Assembly: GCA_021464415.1 (NCBI GenBank)
Contig: CM038471.1
Coordinates: 72,766,851-72,830,850 of the forward strand
Length of the DNA: 64,000 nt
Direction: 5' to 3'
DNA from: Lonicera japonica
Taxonomy: Eukaryota; Streptophyta; Magnoliopsida; Dipsacales; Caprifoliaceae
Positions 45,654 to 58,459 of this stretch are shown piece after piece. The translations under genes and the position numbers were made by a program. Every line of letters starts with the position of its first letter. The first letter of the stretch is position 1. Below the pieces are notes generated by a model. That model saw only the letters and a list, made by a program, of their open reading frames with translations, was not told the DNA's origin and ran no database searches.

Positions 45654-48074
45654 GCATGATCGACTAAGTTCTCATTCTTTTGGAAAAATCATTGGCTGTA
45701 ACATCTGCAAGTTATGTGAGTTGTAATTTGGAACTCACGAAATTAATTTTGTTTTCTTACTTTGTCATGTAGGCTTGTAGCAAAGAGAGAACAAAAGTAT
45801 AAGATGCTGAGGTCAATTGCCGATCAGATGGACAACCAATCAAGTAAACATCAGCAAAACTGGTTACGTTTGAAGAAACAGTGGGTTTGTAATTGGTATT
45901 TGTTGAGTTACACTTTTGGGTAATACATGTTACAATAGGCAACCTCATAGTAAGGTTCATTAGTACCATACTTGTTTAACTTATCAACAGCTGGATATGG
46001 GCATTTACCTACGTCAGTAAATAACTATTCTTTCTAATTATAGCCTTCAGTATGGCTTCCACGAAAATAATTAGGGCACAAAAATTTCTATCCAAATGTC
46101 TTTTAATGGAACAATATATGTGTTCACTTTTTGGTGTTAATGGGAAAGCTAAGGTCTGTGAAGTGCAATTTGAGGACTTGGAATTATGGTTTTCAGAGAG
46201 GCTTAATTGAGAAATCTGAATATGACTATGAAATCTGAAATTTTCAATGGGCTTTGACGAGCTACAAAGGGCAGGGATGTTCAACTGGTGAGGAGGTGAT
46301 TGGGAGGCAGAAAACTTAGTCCAAATGGGTCAATGAAGGTGGTTGTGACTAATGAGCTCGATGATCGGGAGAATTTTATGGATCCTCCATTTTTGCTACG
46401 AATGCTTCTTCTTTTTTTTTTTTGAATGACGGTTTATTCTAGGAAGCATTGTATACAACAGTTGGAAGGGGTTTGGATTGGAGATCACTTTCTTCAGAGA
46501 GGTGTGCTTGTCTAGAGCATCCAGTTGACGCTGAGGAAGTTAGATGTGGTGTTTGAGATGAAAATGCATTTCCCTTTTCACTTTTTCTGTATATTCTAGT
46601 AACGGATCGAAGGATTGGGATGATTAGAACTACAGACGCTGTTAAGATATCTTGCCTTTAGTTTGATAAGTGCTCTCTCTCTTCTTCTTTTTTTAAATAA
46701 AAAAAATTAAAAGAAGGTCCAAGTCTCCCATAATCTCACAAACGAAAAAAACTTCTCTTCCACCATTATAAATTGAATCCATGACTTTAAGGCAGAGGTA
46801 GAGGTTGGCATGCAAAAAAGATATCTGGTTTAAAATTATGTACAATCAAGAGAACATTGATCATTCCAAAGGTGTTGGGTCTCTTGTTTAAGGGTGGCCT
46901 TTTGGTGTATCTTGGTGTTCCATTTGTAGATAACCCTAAACTTCTCCATTTGGGATTCAGTGATAGGAGAATTGTTAGGGGAAGATGTTATATTTTTTCT
47001 CTTCTTTCTTCCTTTCTTTTTTTTGGGGTTGGGGTGACCACTTCGATTAGAGTTTGTCTTGAGTATCTCTACTTTTTTTTAAGTACGCTTTGAATTGCCA
47101 AGATAATTGAAAAGCTTATGTTTGATCTTATGTGGTTTTGGGTGGGCCAATAGGACAGGCTATCTGGTTAGTTGGAAGCATTTGTAGACCTTGAGAGTGG
47201 TGATTGGGTGGGTGGCGGACGGGTGGGCAGGGTCAAAGTATTTCATGAAATTGATACTAATTAGCCGATTTATTTATGTTTCAACCAGTATCTAATTGAA
47301 GCTGAGATGCGAACTGAGTTGACTCGGTATCATTGCAACCAGCAAAATAAAGTGATAGAAGGAATATAAGAAAAAAACACCTTTTGCAACAAACAAACGA
47401 AATACATAGGACATTGTCAATATCCCATAAATGAGGCTAAAAGTTATGAACCTCTCACAAAGAACGTATAATCCCCCTTTCCTTTGGGTTCAGTATGTTC
47501 TAGTTTTAACTTATTTTAATTTCAAATCGGCTTTCTTTCAATCAATTTTGTCTTACAATAACTATATTTTAGTAAATATACACGCGCACACATATATATA
47601 TATATGGTTTAGTAATATACCGTTGTAGACCAAAATATTTATATACTTTTAAGATTATACAATTTTAACTTTGAAAATTTATTATTTTTTTATGACATGG
47701 CATTAACCCTATACAATTATGGGAGAGGTTATATCTCTGTTGGGTTCATGAAGTTTGTTCATTTTGTAGAATCAGCAAGAGGGGTAGCTTCACTGTGTCA
47801 CGTAAGTGTCCGCCCTACCAGATAGATGGAGTACTGCCCTTCCACTTTTGTAAACGAAAAATAAAATAAAATATAATGCAATGCAATTCAATCCAAATCC
47901 TGATTGGGTTGGCCCATTTAATAGTTTGGCCCCCTAATTTATATACCGAAAAGTTTTGGCCCCAGAGCGCAAAACCAGGCTAGCCCGTTTATGATCCGGG
48001 TTTATAGTGCGCGGCCAGGGTTTTTTGGGACGGACAAATAGTTGATTTGATAAATTAAAAATGCAAAAATACCC
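45654..48074. other. No gene supported; possible decayed LINE pieces
   Basis: At 46857-47000 the plus strand reads LLFKGGLLVYLGVPFVDNPK, which faintly resembles the YLGVP block of plant LINE reverse transcriptases, but the match is short. Otherwise AT-rich DNA with short unrelated open frames. Confidence 0.35.
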
Positions 48075-48314
48075 AAGAGTACGTTTGATTTCAAGTATGG
48101 AATTTATATGAAAAGAAAATTGCCTAGAATTGAGTTGCATGAAAATGTCAATTAAATGTATTTGATTGTCTTAATTCTCTACCCGAAAAATATTAGTTAT
48201 ATTATGGCATTTTTAATGTAAAAAAAATTATGAGTATTTTTTTTTACATAATTTTATAGTCATGATGGATCTTGTTTAATTGATCTTGATAATATGGCCA
48301 ATCAAACGCATCCT
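48075..48314. mobile_element. Small MITE with GTTTGATT ends
   Basis: Left AGAGTACGTTTGATTTCAAG and, in reverse complement, right AGGATGCGTTTGATTGGCC. The type resembles Tourist elements in this window. No clean target duplication. Confidence 0.45.
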
Positions 48315-48508
48315 AAATCAACCAGCTCCACCTAATTGCCCAAAAAAAGAAAAACAGCTCCACTTTTACCAATTTGATCTTGGTGTTTCGATGTTTCATG
48401 AAAATAGAAATGGTTCTTAATACTCAAGTTTCAATTTAATAGTTTTATTTTGGGATATAATCGATGTATTAAAAATTACAAGGTGAAATAAGTTGTATGA
48501 GGAAGTGT

Positions 48509-49040
48509 GTTCAGAAACCGGACCGAACTGAATGGACCGATCGGACTGGAACAAAAAAAAGTCTTTTTTTTTTACATATACAATGGTACGGTCTAATCCA
48601 AATTTTAGTGGACTGAAGTAGTCTAGTCCGGTCTTTAGACTTGCCAATTTTTATCCTTAAAATAGGGGACCGAATCGAATATATATACATTTAAGATTTT
48701 TTTGGTTTTTTTTTTAAATATATATACATCTTTAATTTTTAACCTAAATCCTAATTTAGAGGTGTTCAAAAACCGGACCGGACCGACCGGACCGAATGTA
48801 CCGATTGGATCGGACCAAAAAATAAGAATTTTTTTTTTTAATTTCCGTTTTTACATATACAATGGTACGGTCCGATCCAAATTTTAGTGGACCGAAGTAG
48901 TCTAATTCAATCTTTGGTCTTGTCAATTTTTATCCTTAAAAAAAGGGACTGAACTAAATATATATATATATACATTGAATAAAAAAATATATGTATTTTA
49001 GAAAATATATATACATCTTTAATTTTTAACCTAAATCCTA
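48509..49040. repeat. Tandem repeat, about 255 bp period, CCGGACCG-rich
   Basis: Units begin GTTCAGAAACCGGACCG (48509) and GTTCAAAAACCGGACCG (48764). Both carry ACATATACAATGGTACGGTC, AAATTTTAGTGGAC and TTTAATTTTTAACCTAAATCC (near 48730 and 49017). A further, more decayed CCGATT/GACCGA stretch reaches 49430. Confidence 0.75.
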
Positions 49041-49518
49041 ATTTCCTAAATCACACAAACACACAGCTACCCCACTCTCTAATTTCCTAAATTGATTACC
49101 CTGAACTTGAAATTGATTTATTAGTGAACTTTGAATATGTAAATTGAAGTTTGAACCTGAAATTGAGTTTGTTAGTGATACAGCAGTTTGATTAGTCTGG
49201 CTGAAAGTTTGAATGAAGATGTAAATTGAAAAATAGGCTTAACATGTATATATATAGGTAATTGAAAAGTGGGCTACCAAGCCTAAATAAAACAGGCCCA
49301 TTAAAAAAACTCCAAACTGATTGGACCGATCAAAATTAGTCCTTTCAAACTAGTTCGGATTAGGCTGGTGTTTCAATCCAGTTCGGTACCAAATATTGAA
49401 GGACCGATTCCTCAACCGGATCGTGCAAACCCTTATGTCTGACTATTAATTATGTTGAAATTAACATTTTTCTTAAAGTAGAAATATCATTTTAGACACA
49501 TTAAGTACTACTTAATTT

Positions 49519-49857
49519 TCGTGGTACTTAATAAAAGTGGTTTGTCTACCCTTTGTGGGTGGTTGGATATGTCCACCTCTTATGTGGGTGGTTGGAGATT
49601 TGTCCACCTCTTATGTGGGTGGTTGTTGATGCATATGGTATGGTTCGTGTGGTTGTGTGGTTGGTGACGCAGAAGGAAGCCGAAGCTGCTCTCTCGGTTC
49701 GGTTCGATTGGGAGACTCTTATGAGGGTGACGCGAAGCAAAGCTTACTTGTTCATCTCTTTGGTCAGCGAATTATGTAGTTCATAGTTAGCTAGGGCGAT
49801 AGATTCTATGTCTGACTCCATGTAATTGTCTTTGATATGAATGATTAATAAAAAAAA
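49519..49857 (+). mobile_element. 5'-truncated LINE with 16 bp target duplication
   Basis: Flanked by the perfect duplication AAGTACTACTTAATTT at 49503-49518 and 49858-49873, and ends in an A-run. The 3' part reads ANYVVHS then, after a one-base slip, LARAIDSMSDSM-stop, the end of the LINE RNase H-like domain. Its tail is the same family as the minus-strand copy at 12731. Confidence 0.85.
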
Positions 49858-50106
49858 AAGTACTACTTAATTTCCAATAAATTTTAATAGTAAGGTTATT
49901 TTTGTAAAAAATCATATTCTCACCAAAAATAGCTAACCCAAAATGTGATACTTCCATTCCTCCCATTACACTACAAAGGTGGAATATTTGGGTTGTTGCA
50001 CACTCCTCCCATGCGTACCATTAATCAAAGATCTCCATATTACAATAGGGATATTTGGGTTATTACAAGCTCTCACCATATAATACGAATATACCATCCC
50101 CATTAC

Positions 50107-50372
50107 ATTAGGGTTGTGTTCAAGGTGTAAGATAATGGGATATAATATAATAAAATAATTATAATCCATGTTTGATGTTGGTTAGGATTGTATATTAGAG
50201 TGGATTATTTATTCTGCAGAGGCCTCTTATTACCTTAAGAGTGGATTATTTATCACATTTAAGAGGATGGATAAAACAACCCCACCTAAGAGGTGAGATT
50301 AATTAATTCGGCGATGATGAGATTAAACAATCCAATATGATTTTCTAATTCGATGCGTCAAACGTACCCTAA
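50107..50372. mobile_element. Small MITE
   Basis: Left AGGGTTGTGTTCAAGG; right, in reverse complement, AGGGTACGTTTGACGC. Inside, AGAGTGGATTATTTAT is repeated (50197 and 50239). Target duplication unclear. Confidence 0.45.
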
Positions 50373-50884
50373 AGATATTTGGATCGTCTTAAACTCCCAT
50401 TGTATATACCTATATACCAAAGATCTATCAAATCAGCCAAATAAACATGACCACAATATCCATCCGATCCATTCACATATATGCCATATGTAGTTTGAGG
50501 TTTCTCGCTGAAAATGGCTAACTTAAGTTGGAATTTAAGTTTATTCCATCCATATATAAACCACAAAATTTTCAATTACACTATCAATGTGAGATATTTG
50601 AATCGTTGCAACTTTAACATAAAGTTGGTCATAAAGAAACTTTAACATTTTTTTTGAATAGTTAATTATTCCATTTGTCTTAACTTTTTTTCTTTTTTAA
50701 AATGTCTCAAAAAATAGTCTCGCTTTATTTTTAGAACATAATCAATGTCTCACATTTCACAATAAAAACTAAATTGTATTATTATTGAATGCTAATCATG
50801 TTAAAATCAATGATTGTTTTAAAAATACTAATATCTAACGGGATTTTTTTTCCTAACGGAGGGAATATATCCTTGTTAAATAAT

Positions 50885-52960
50885 AGGGTCATTTGGGTTT
50901 TGAGTACCATTAATTTATCCAAATTGAGCTTTGGGTATCAAAGTTTCTGATAATTGGACTTTGAGTACCATTTTGCACTATTCCATTAGTCAACTAACAT
51001 TGACTATTAAGTCACTCCATTTAAACATATGATCTACCATAATTACTTTCAATCTTATATCAAAACAAATTCATTCACTATTCTCATTTGATAAAAGGGT
51101 TAGTTACAAAAATATACAATGTACTTCTACCCATTTTACACTTTGGTTGTTGTACAAATTTTTCGACAAAACTAATAGTGTACTTTGTGTTTGTTTTCAT
51201 TTTGGTCATTCCGTCTATCAAAGTTAGTAATTCCATTAATGGCATGCTGAGTTGGCAAACGGCGGGCTGAGTTGGCACTAACGGTCTTACGTGGCATCTA
51301 TATCAGATTATTTTTATATAAAAAATTAAATCCATTTAAAAATAAAAAAAAGAAAGAAAGGAAAAATGAAAAGAGTTTTCTCTTCCGGTGGTCACCGAAA
51401 ATTTAGAGAGAGAAATCATATATATATACACAAACAGTTATATACAGACATATATATATATACTCAAATTAATAGATATACACATAAACCTATAAATGTA
51501 CACATATATACACTAACAGATCTATACATAGATCTATACATATACACAGATTAGATTTGATAAAATGAAGCTTATAAAGATACAGATCTGTTTAGGAAGA
51601 GAGAGCAGCCATTAAAGAGCAATAGAAGGAAGAGAGAGAGAGAAGAAGATGGAGATGAAGAAGATGAATACTCTTTTTCTTTTTCCTTTTTTTAATTTTT
51701 TTAAATAAATTTTAATTTTTATATAAAAATAATTTGATGTAAATACCTCGTAAGATGCCACGTAAGCCCGTTAGTTCCAACTCAGAACTCAGCCCGTCGT
51801 TAACGGAGTTACTAACTCCGATAGATGGAATGACCAAAATGAAAACAAACATAAAGTACACTATTAGTTTTGTCAAAAAATTTGTACAATGACCAAAGTG
51901 TAAATGGGTGGAAGTACATTGTATATTTTTGTAATTAACCCTTGATAAAACATAGAGAAAGAGAGAGAGAAAGACCACCACCACTGCCCCTCCCCCTTTC
52001 CGCTAGCCCCTTTCACCATTCTCATTATCGTCATTCGCCCATTTCAACTCGATCCTTCTCCATGGAAATGACCACCACCACTACCACCACCCTCCCCCTT
52101 CCATCTTTCTCGGCATTGACGTCGGCACAGCTCGCGTAGGTCCCATTCTTCACTCCCACTCTTCCCCTCCCTTCCATCTCTTTATCTCATACATATATAT
52201 ATATATACACACACACACACAACGTGCAAAACCCATCCAAGAGTTGTGCATATTTTATTGTCAATACTAGGGTCATTGTCAAAATTCACCCCATAGTCAC
52301 ACACAAAATCCACTGTCGAAGACATGTCCACCCGGTCATCATGAGGGTTCGATATCGACAAACGATTTGACCTATTCTTCATAGCTTTATTCTCTATTCT
52401 AGCCCTAATTTATAAAGGAAAAAAAAAACTAACTCCTAAATTTGTCCCCTAGAACTCCAATACATAATCCCATACCTTCTTTTTATAGTTCAAAGTACAT
52501 ACCTCAAAATCATACAATTGTAATGCTAATTAGAGAACGAAGATATATGAAGCTCCTTTGTGAGGCATTGCGATATATCAATGGAAATTGTCGTGAGAGA
52601 AAGAGATAATGGGGGAGATATGGGATTGAGTTTATACTGCGGATGTAAAATGAGTTTTTATTTATGCTCTGTTTATTGCATTTGGTGTTGTTGAGTTTTT
52701 GTTCATGCAATGTTTATTGCATTTGGGGAGATATAGGGTTGAGTTTTTTTTTGGAGAAAAAAGATCGAGATACAAGGTGTTGTTGTATTTGGTGGTGTTG
52801 ATAATAAGAGTATTTTAGTCACAAAAAAATTAAGTTAGCAGTCAATGTTGTTTGACTCACAAAATAGCGCAAAATGGTATCCAAAGTTCAATTATCAGAA
52901 ACTTTAATATCCAAAGTCCAATTTTAATAAATTAATGGTACCCAAAATCTAAATGACCCT
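50885..52960. mobile_element. Non-autonomous element with ~140 bp terminal inverted repeats
   Basis: Left end AGGGTCATTTGGGTTTTGAG, continuing GTACCATTAATTTATC, and right end mirrored (AGGGTCATTTAGATTTTGGG). Both arms carry AAAGTTTCTGATAATTG and ACCATTTTGC. Flanks TAAATAATA and TAAATATTT agree at 7 of 9 positions, a possible decayed 9 bp duplication as in Mutator-like elements. A second element sits inside. Confidence 0.7.
51095..51943. mobile_element. Nested inverted-repeat element, ~230 bp arms
   Basis: Ends AAGGGTTAGTTACAAAAATA and, mirrored, AAGGGTTAATTACAAAAATA. Arms share CAATGTACTTC, ACAAAACTAATAGTGTACTT, TTTGGTCATTCC and TTACGTGGCATCT. Flanked by GATAA on both sides. No transposase; the middle is ATATACA-rich. 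Confidence 0.75.
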
Positions 52961-54054
52961 AAATATTTCTCTTATTCATTTTCGTTGCAACTTGCCATTA
53001 ATGACCTTAATAGAGTTCTGCAAAAGTTGCCAGAGGCCAGGTCATTGGTTGGGCGACCTGATTACAACACGATAATGAATTTTTCTCTTTTATAAAGATG
53101 GCACTCTTTTTTTTTAGCTCATCTGAAATAGTGGTCGAAATATAAAGGGTATTTTTTCTAAGCAAAGGAAAATGAATGTCATATTATTGGGAAAATGTTT
53201 TCTCCATAGATTTATAATTACAGAAGCCTTTATGTCCCCGCATACTTATCTACTTTATTGTCATTATGACTGATTTGCCCCCACCAGTTACAATTTTTTT
53301 TATTTTTTTTGTTCACACTATATAGGTCATATATTTTCATAGGCATTGTATCCTTCAACTCTATTTAATGATATATGTCAAAAAAACAAAAAAAAAAGAG
53401 AAGAAGAACCTATATTCAATGATAATTTTCAACTGCTGCATGCCCGGCCACATGTGCATGCCCGGCCAATCTTCAATCATGCATACTTGATTGTCTATCT
53501 TTCCCAAATATAACTAATTTTTCCATCTGTAATATTAAATGCACCTTATTCGTATTTTTATTTTATACTAGATTCTAATCCAAGCTATGCACAGGTGTTG
53601 TTATGAAACTATATATATATATATATGTGTGTGTGTGTTTTTTAAATAAAAATAAAATTATACATGTGCCAAAACTTGTTACAAAAAGAAATGTCAACCT
53701 ATTTTATAATTCTACAAATGAATTAGAATAAAAATGATAGAACGTGTTTAGAAAAAACATTTTCTTATTTTTAAAGTTGAAAAGAAATTCAAATTGATCT
53801 ATATATAATACAATAGTAAAAATAAATTATTATTAAAAAATAGACAAAAATCATTTTATAAATTCTTGAGGCATGTAAATTTAGATATATTTCTCCTTCA
53901 CATATATTCCACCAAATTTACGAGAATATATGATATTTCCCTTTCACAAATTCATTAAATACTTCTTCGTCCCAAATTAGAATTGAGGAGATTAAAAAAG
54001 ACTATTCAAAAAAATATATAATAAAAATAACAGATAAACAAAGCAAGTACTTAT
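52961..54054. other. Intergenic; no gene seen
   Basis: AT-rich, with a TA then TG microsatellite near 53610-53637 and a doubled CATGCCCGGCCA at about 53439 and 53458. No coding signal. Confidence 0.5.
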
Positions 54055-54062
54055 AATATAGT

Positions 54063-54826
54063 CAGAGCCGCCCAGAGGGGGAGGCAGCCTAGGCATTTGC
54101 CTAGGGCCCCTCTCTGGCATAAGGCACCAAAAAAAAACAAACTTCAAGGATTTATATGTAAACATTTATATTTAAGGGTACTAAATTGTAGAAAATAAAG
54201 GTCCAAGAGCTCTTTAGAAAATGAAAATTATACATTGAAATTAAATAGAGATCGGGAGAAAGTGAGACTTTCAGCTTTAACAAAGTGAGAAGGTATTCCT
54301 CGATCAGATATCCCAACCTCGCCATTTACATCCTTATAATGCTTTTCTTGAAGCATGCAACGCTATAGTTAGTAAGTTGTGAAGCACATGTACTTCATTT
54401 TTTTTTGGGTACCCATTTGGACACGGCTCGGGTACGGGTACAAGTGGGACACGGATGGGACACACCACGTGGCGTGTCCGATAAAAATAATATTAAATTT
54501 TGTTGGACACTGCTAAAACAGATGTGGGTACGGGTACGGTTGTGATAAAAAAATAAAAATTAAGGGGTCAATTTACAATATGCAATGAACTTTGTCAAAC
54601 TATTTTCTTATTTTGTTTTAAAAATCTACATAACAAAATTACAGTTATTATGTACAATATTGCACATGCATCACATTCTAGTATCCTTTTTTTCTTTTAT
54701 TCAATTCAAGTTTAGTACCACCGGTGTTAAGATTGTTTTGTTGAAGGAGAAGACAATGATATGGGATCCAATTTTTGTCGATATTAATTTTCGCTTGGAG
54801 TCTCAACATTTCTAGAGCCGGCCCTG
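54063..54826. mobile_element. hAT-type non-autonomous element, 764 bp
   Basis: Ends CAGAGCCGCCCAGAGG and, in reverse complement, CAGGGCCGGCTCTAG. A perfect 8 bp duplication AATATAGT lies at 54055-54062 and 54827-54834. A stretch around 54411-54542 with repeated GGGTACGGGTAC may be a further insertion. Confidence 0.82.
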
Positions 54827-55397
54827 AATATAGTATATAGATATAGATATAGATATATAGATTAACTATTTTTGTATAAATGATGGAATGGGCCTCTTTA
54901 ATCCGACGGTGCAGCAAGAAAGGTTGTTGAATTATAAAATAGCTCGGTGATAAAAAAAAAAAGAAAAAAAAGAAAAAAATGCTAAAGTTTTGCAGAGCAA
55001 CTAATATATAGTATATTAATATTTATGGAGCAATAAAGGACAACTCAGTTAATAATAAAGAGAATCTTTTATACAAATTGATGTGACATTGTTTTATTGT
55101 ATTAGGGAGGTAATATTTTTAACTTTTAATACGACGTCTCTCTTTTTTGTAGTTGTTTAATGTCACAACTCTCTACCAAAATAAAATAAAATTAATTTCT
55201 CAACTCTCTTATAAATAAGTTTTACAATTTATTAGTACACGTGAATTGCGATACTCTTTTATAAATGGTGATATTTTTTATTTAATCACAAAAAAAATAA
55301 AAAAAATATACATCTTTCATCCATTTAGAACAGAAAGTTGTTGAGCGCTGAACTTCAAGGATCTTTTAGCCAGCCAACTACATATATATTTATACGA

Positions 55398-55784
55398 GGA
55401 AGGATCTAAAAAGAATCATTTATTTGGTCCTTAAATGTGGTCCAATCATTTTGAGGGAGTAAACGGATGAATTTTTTTATGAAACTTGATGAGGATGATC
55501 TCTATGATTAGTAGATCATCTCCACCAAATTTCATCAAAAAATTCAATCAAGAAGTGGGTTAACTAAACATTTTAAATTTTAATAATCAGAAACGCACAT
55601 ATATATCAATTTTTTAGTAAACCCTCTTCTCGATTGATTTTTTCAATGAAATTTGGTGGAGGTGATCTATTAATCATGAAGATCATCTTCACCAAATTTC
55701 ATCAAAAAAATCATTTATTTACCCCCTCAAAATGATTGGTCCACATTTAAGGACCAAAATATTGGTCCTTTTAAGATCTTTCCC
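55398..55784. mobile_element. Palindromic MITE, 387 bp
   Basis: The two halves are close reverse complements: GGAAGGATCT at one end and AGATCTTTCC at the other, GGTCCTTAAATGTGG with CCACATTTAAGGACC, and GATCATCTCCACCAAATTTC on both sides. Same family as 23297-23672. Confidence 0.8.
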
Positions 55785-55844
55785 CTCTATTTATAAACTA
55801 AAGAAGGTATCTCTCTTTAACAAAAAATATACATACTTATATAG

Positions 55845-56150
55845 GAGGTTTTTTTTATAAGGACCGTCTATTTTTATAGGTAAACTTATGAATTTTTTTA
55901 CAAAATTTGGTAGAGATAATTCTTATAATAAATAAATATTATTTACCAAATTTTATCAAAAAATAGAATAAAAAAAATGAGTTAACTAAAAAATTGATAT
56001 ATATACATACATTTCTGACCGTTAAATTTTTTTATGTTTAATTAACCTATTTCTTGGTTGAGGTTTTTTTTTAATTATATATATATATCTATATAATTCG
56101 GTGGAGATGATCTACTCATTATAGAAATCGGCACTAAATTTAAGGAAAAA
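55845..56150. mobile_element. Decayed relative of the palindromic MITE
   Basis: Carries AAGGACCGTCTATTTTTATA, ACAAAATTTGGTAGAGATAA and, mirrored, GGTGGAGATGATCTACTCAT, all related to the blocks of 55398-55784, but the outer end on the right is lost. Confidence 0.45.
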
Positions 56151-56403
56151 AATTTGTGTGTATAGTTTTTAAAGTTACCTAAATTATTATCAAAACAATT
56201 TGCATATATTAGCAAGAAAAAAAACTCTATTATTTTGTGGGACCCTATTTGGTAACTTAGATATTTTTTTTATCTATTTATTTTTAATTATATGATCATA
56301 GCAATACGATGTGAACCATGGAAAAAGGACATGAAAAATGGTCCCCTAATTAACATATGCTGGCAATTTCCTCGGTGGTCCTCCCTTTCTTTGTGCATAT
56401 ATA

Positions 56404-56440
<37 letters not shown>

Positions 56441-57579
56441 ACAATTATTCAAATGGAAGTTGGTGAGCTATTTCTTCATCAATATCTAGCAAGCCAAAAA
56501 ATTAAATAAAAATAAAGGACAATTTTATGTACATTATAGTGGTGCCACGGTGAAGAAAGTGAAAATGAAAGTGATAGGCATGTGATCATCCACAGCTGGT
56601 CCTGTTGGTTTTGTACATTCTCACATATTAATTATGCGTGCGTTTATTGGCAGACATTTGTCCAATTGCTTTGTTTGTTTCCTACTTATTGATATTCACG
56701 TTTCACATTATAACTTTATAATCTACATCAAATAAAGAAAAATTGCACATTTTACCCACTTTATTGGCCAAGATTTAACTTTCTAGGCTTGGCTTTGTTC
56801 AGTTAGATGGGGGCAGGGTGATTCATGATTGCCTTGAAATAAGAGTCAGAATAGTGCTATATTGGGTATTTTACGGCCTATTATTATTTGTATGTATTAT
56901 ATATGAGTCATTGAATTATATTTTCACACGTAAGAACAAGCGATAAAAATATTCGATAAGAAATTATTTCTTAAGTAATCCTGCACGTTTTGAATTAGTT
57001 TTAAGATATTTGATACGAATATTCAGTGTCGCTCCCTTATTGGTTTTTTTTCTTTTTTCTTTTTTCCCATTGTTGTTGTTCAAGTTTTTGATTTTTTGCA
57101 TACAGGGACTATTAAACAAATTTATTGCTCATAGTGATTCGAGATAAACATTTCGAAAGAAATTTGAGCTGTATGTTTAACATTTTTTCTCAAATAATAG
57201 TTTTAGGTCTACCTTCAAAGAATTCGAATCCGAACTTAGAATTTCAGGAATTCGAACATGAACTTGGAATTTGGGGTTTGAGTAAAACTACTCCGAAAGT
57301 GGTATAGTCAAATTAACTGGCTTTTACTACGAAAAAAGTATAATCAAACAGATATTTACAACATTTTCAAAATAATATACAAAATGTAAGCCTAGTCAAC
57401 CGAAATATTTGTCTAATCACTAATTTAAATTCCCTATGAAGGTAGAATTTGAATTTTATTCTAAGAAAATCCGTAATGGTAGTGCTAACATAAAGTAGGA
57501 ATACAATTTTAACATGAGACACTTAATTTAACATCTATTAAGAAAATAATAAAATTTTAATTGAAGAGAAAGAAATATA
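56151..57579. other. Intergenic; no gene seen
   Basis: AT-rich with a TA microsatellite at 56409-56438. Open frames at 56292 and 57125 have no recognisable features. Confidence 0.5.
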
Positions 57580-57595
57580 ATATAAATGGACTCGA

Positions 57596-57831
57596 TGTTT
57601 AGGGCTTTTTGCCCTATATTTCGGCCTTAGTTCTTGTATGTTTTATGTTATTGTTTGTTTTGGTTTCATGGTATTGTTTGTTGCTGATCACTCCCTTGCT
57701 CTGTTAGGTCATCTTGTTAGCGCATAGCAAGGGAATTTTTGATCTCTGTTGTAATCCTTCGGGTATGGAGGTTTTCCAACCCGATTTAGGTATATAATCA
57801 TAGCGTGATGCTCTCCCTTTAGACCAAAAAA
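57596..57831 (+). mobile_element. LINE 3' end insertion with 16 bp target duplication
   Basis: Flanked by AATATAAATGGACTCG at 57580-57595 and again at 57832-57847, with an A-run at the 3' end. No coding left; the T/G-rich body with TTGCTGATCACTCCC and TTGTAATCCTTCGGG looks like the 3' UTR of a plant LINE. Confidence 0.8.
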
Positions 57832-58062
57832 AATATAAATGGACTCGTTACAGCTAAGTGTACGCGCACATATATTTGGGCAAGACAAAATTATTAATTT
57901 ATAGTACTATCTATATGTTAAATCAGTAAGAAATATAATTGACCATAGCGAATAAATTTTGTACTTTATTCTTAATTAAGGTAAAATTAAATATTTATAA
58001 AAGTACAAAAATAATTATATTTCAAATTGAATTGTACATTTTATATAATTAAGAATACATAA

Positions 58063-58170
58063 TGACATTTAGTCCGGTGATAATTAAATGTGCTCTTAAT
58101 GTTAAAAGGTTATGAGTTCAAACACCACCACTTTTATATTACTTTATAATAATTTTTGGTGTGCGAGAAG
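58063..58170 (+). mobile_element. SINE-like unit
   Basis: A-box-like TTTAGTCCGGTGATAA at 58068 and B-box-like ATGAGTTCAAACACC at 58111, spaced about 40 bp, followed by T-rich sequence. No target duplication found. Confidence 0.45.
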
Positions 58171-58459
58171 GTATATTAATAATTTTCTGAATATAACCAA
58201 ACTCACTCGATATATGTGTTTAATATGTGTGTGTGTGTGTGAAGTGTTAAAAAAAGAGTAAGATGTGAAAGACTCAGTTGAAAGAATTTCTTTCTTGTCA
58301 TGCACATTCCAATAATTATAATAGATGACTAAATTTATCTGACTAACTTCTATATATGAACTCGCGGTTAGATGCAAGATCTTTTTTTATCTTAACTATG
58401 GTACTTTTTGAATGGTGGATTTAATGAACTTAAATAATAAGTGTAGACACTATAATTCT

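Noticed and set aside
46857..47093. Possible LINE reverse transcriptase block (VYLGVPFVDNP)
   Set aside because: Only a few residues agree with the YLGVP motif and no neighbouring motif is readable; too weak to call.
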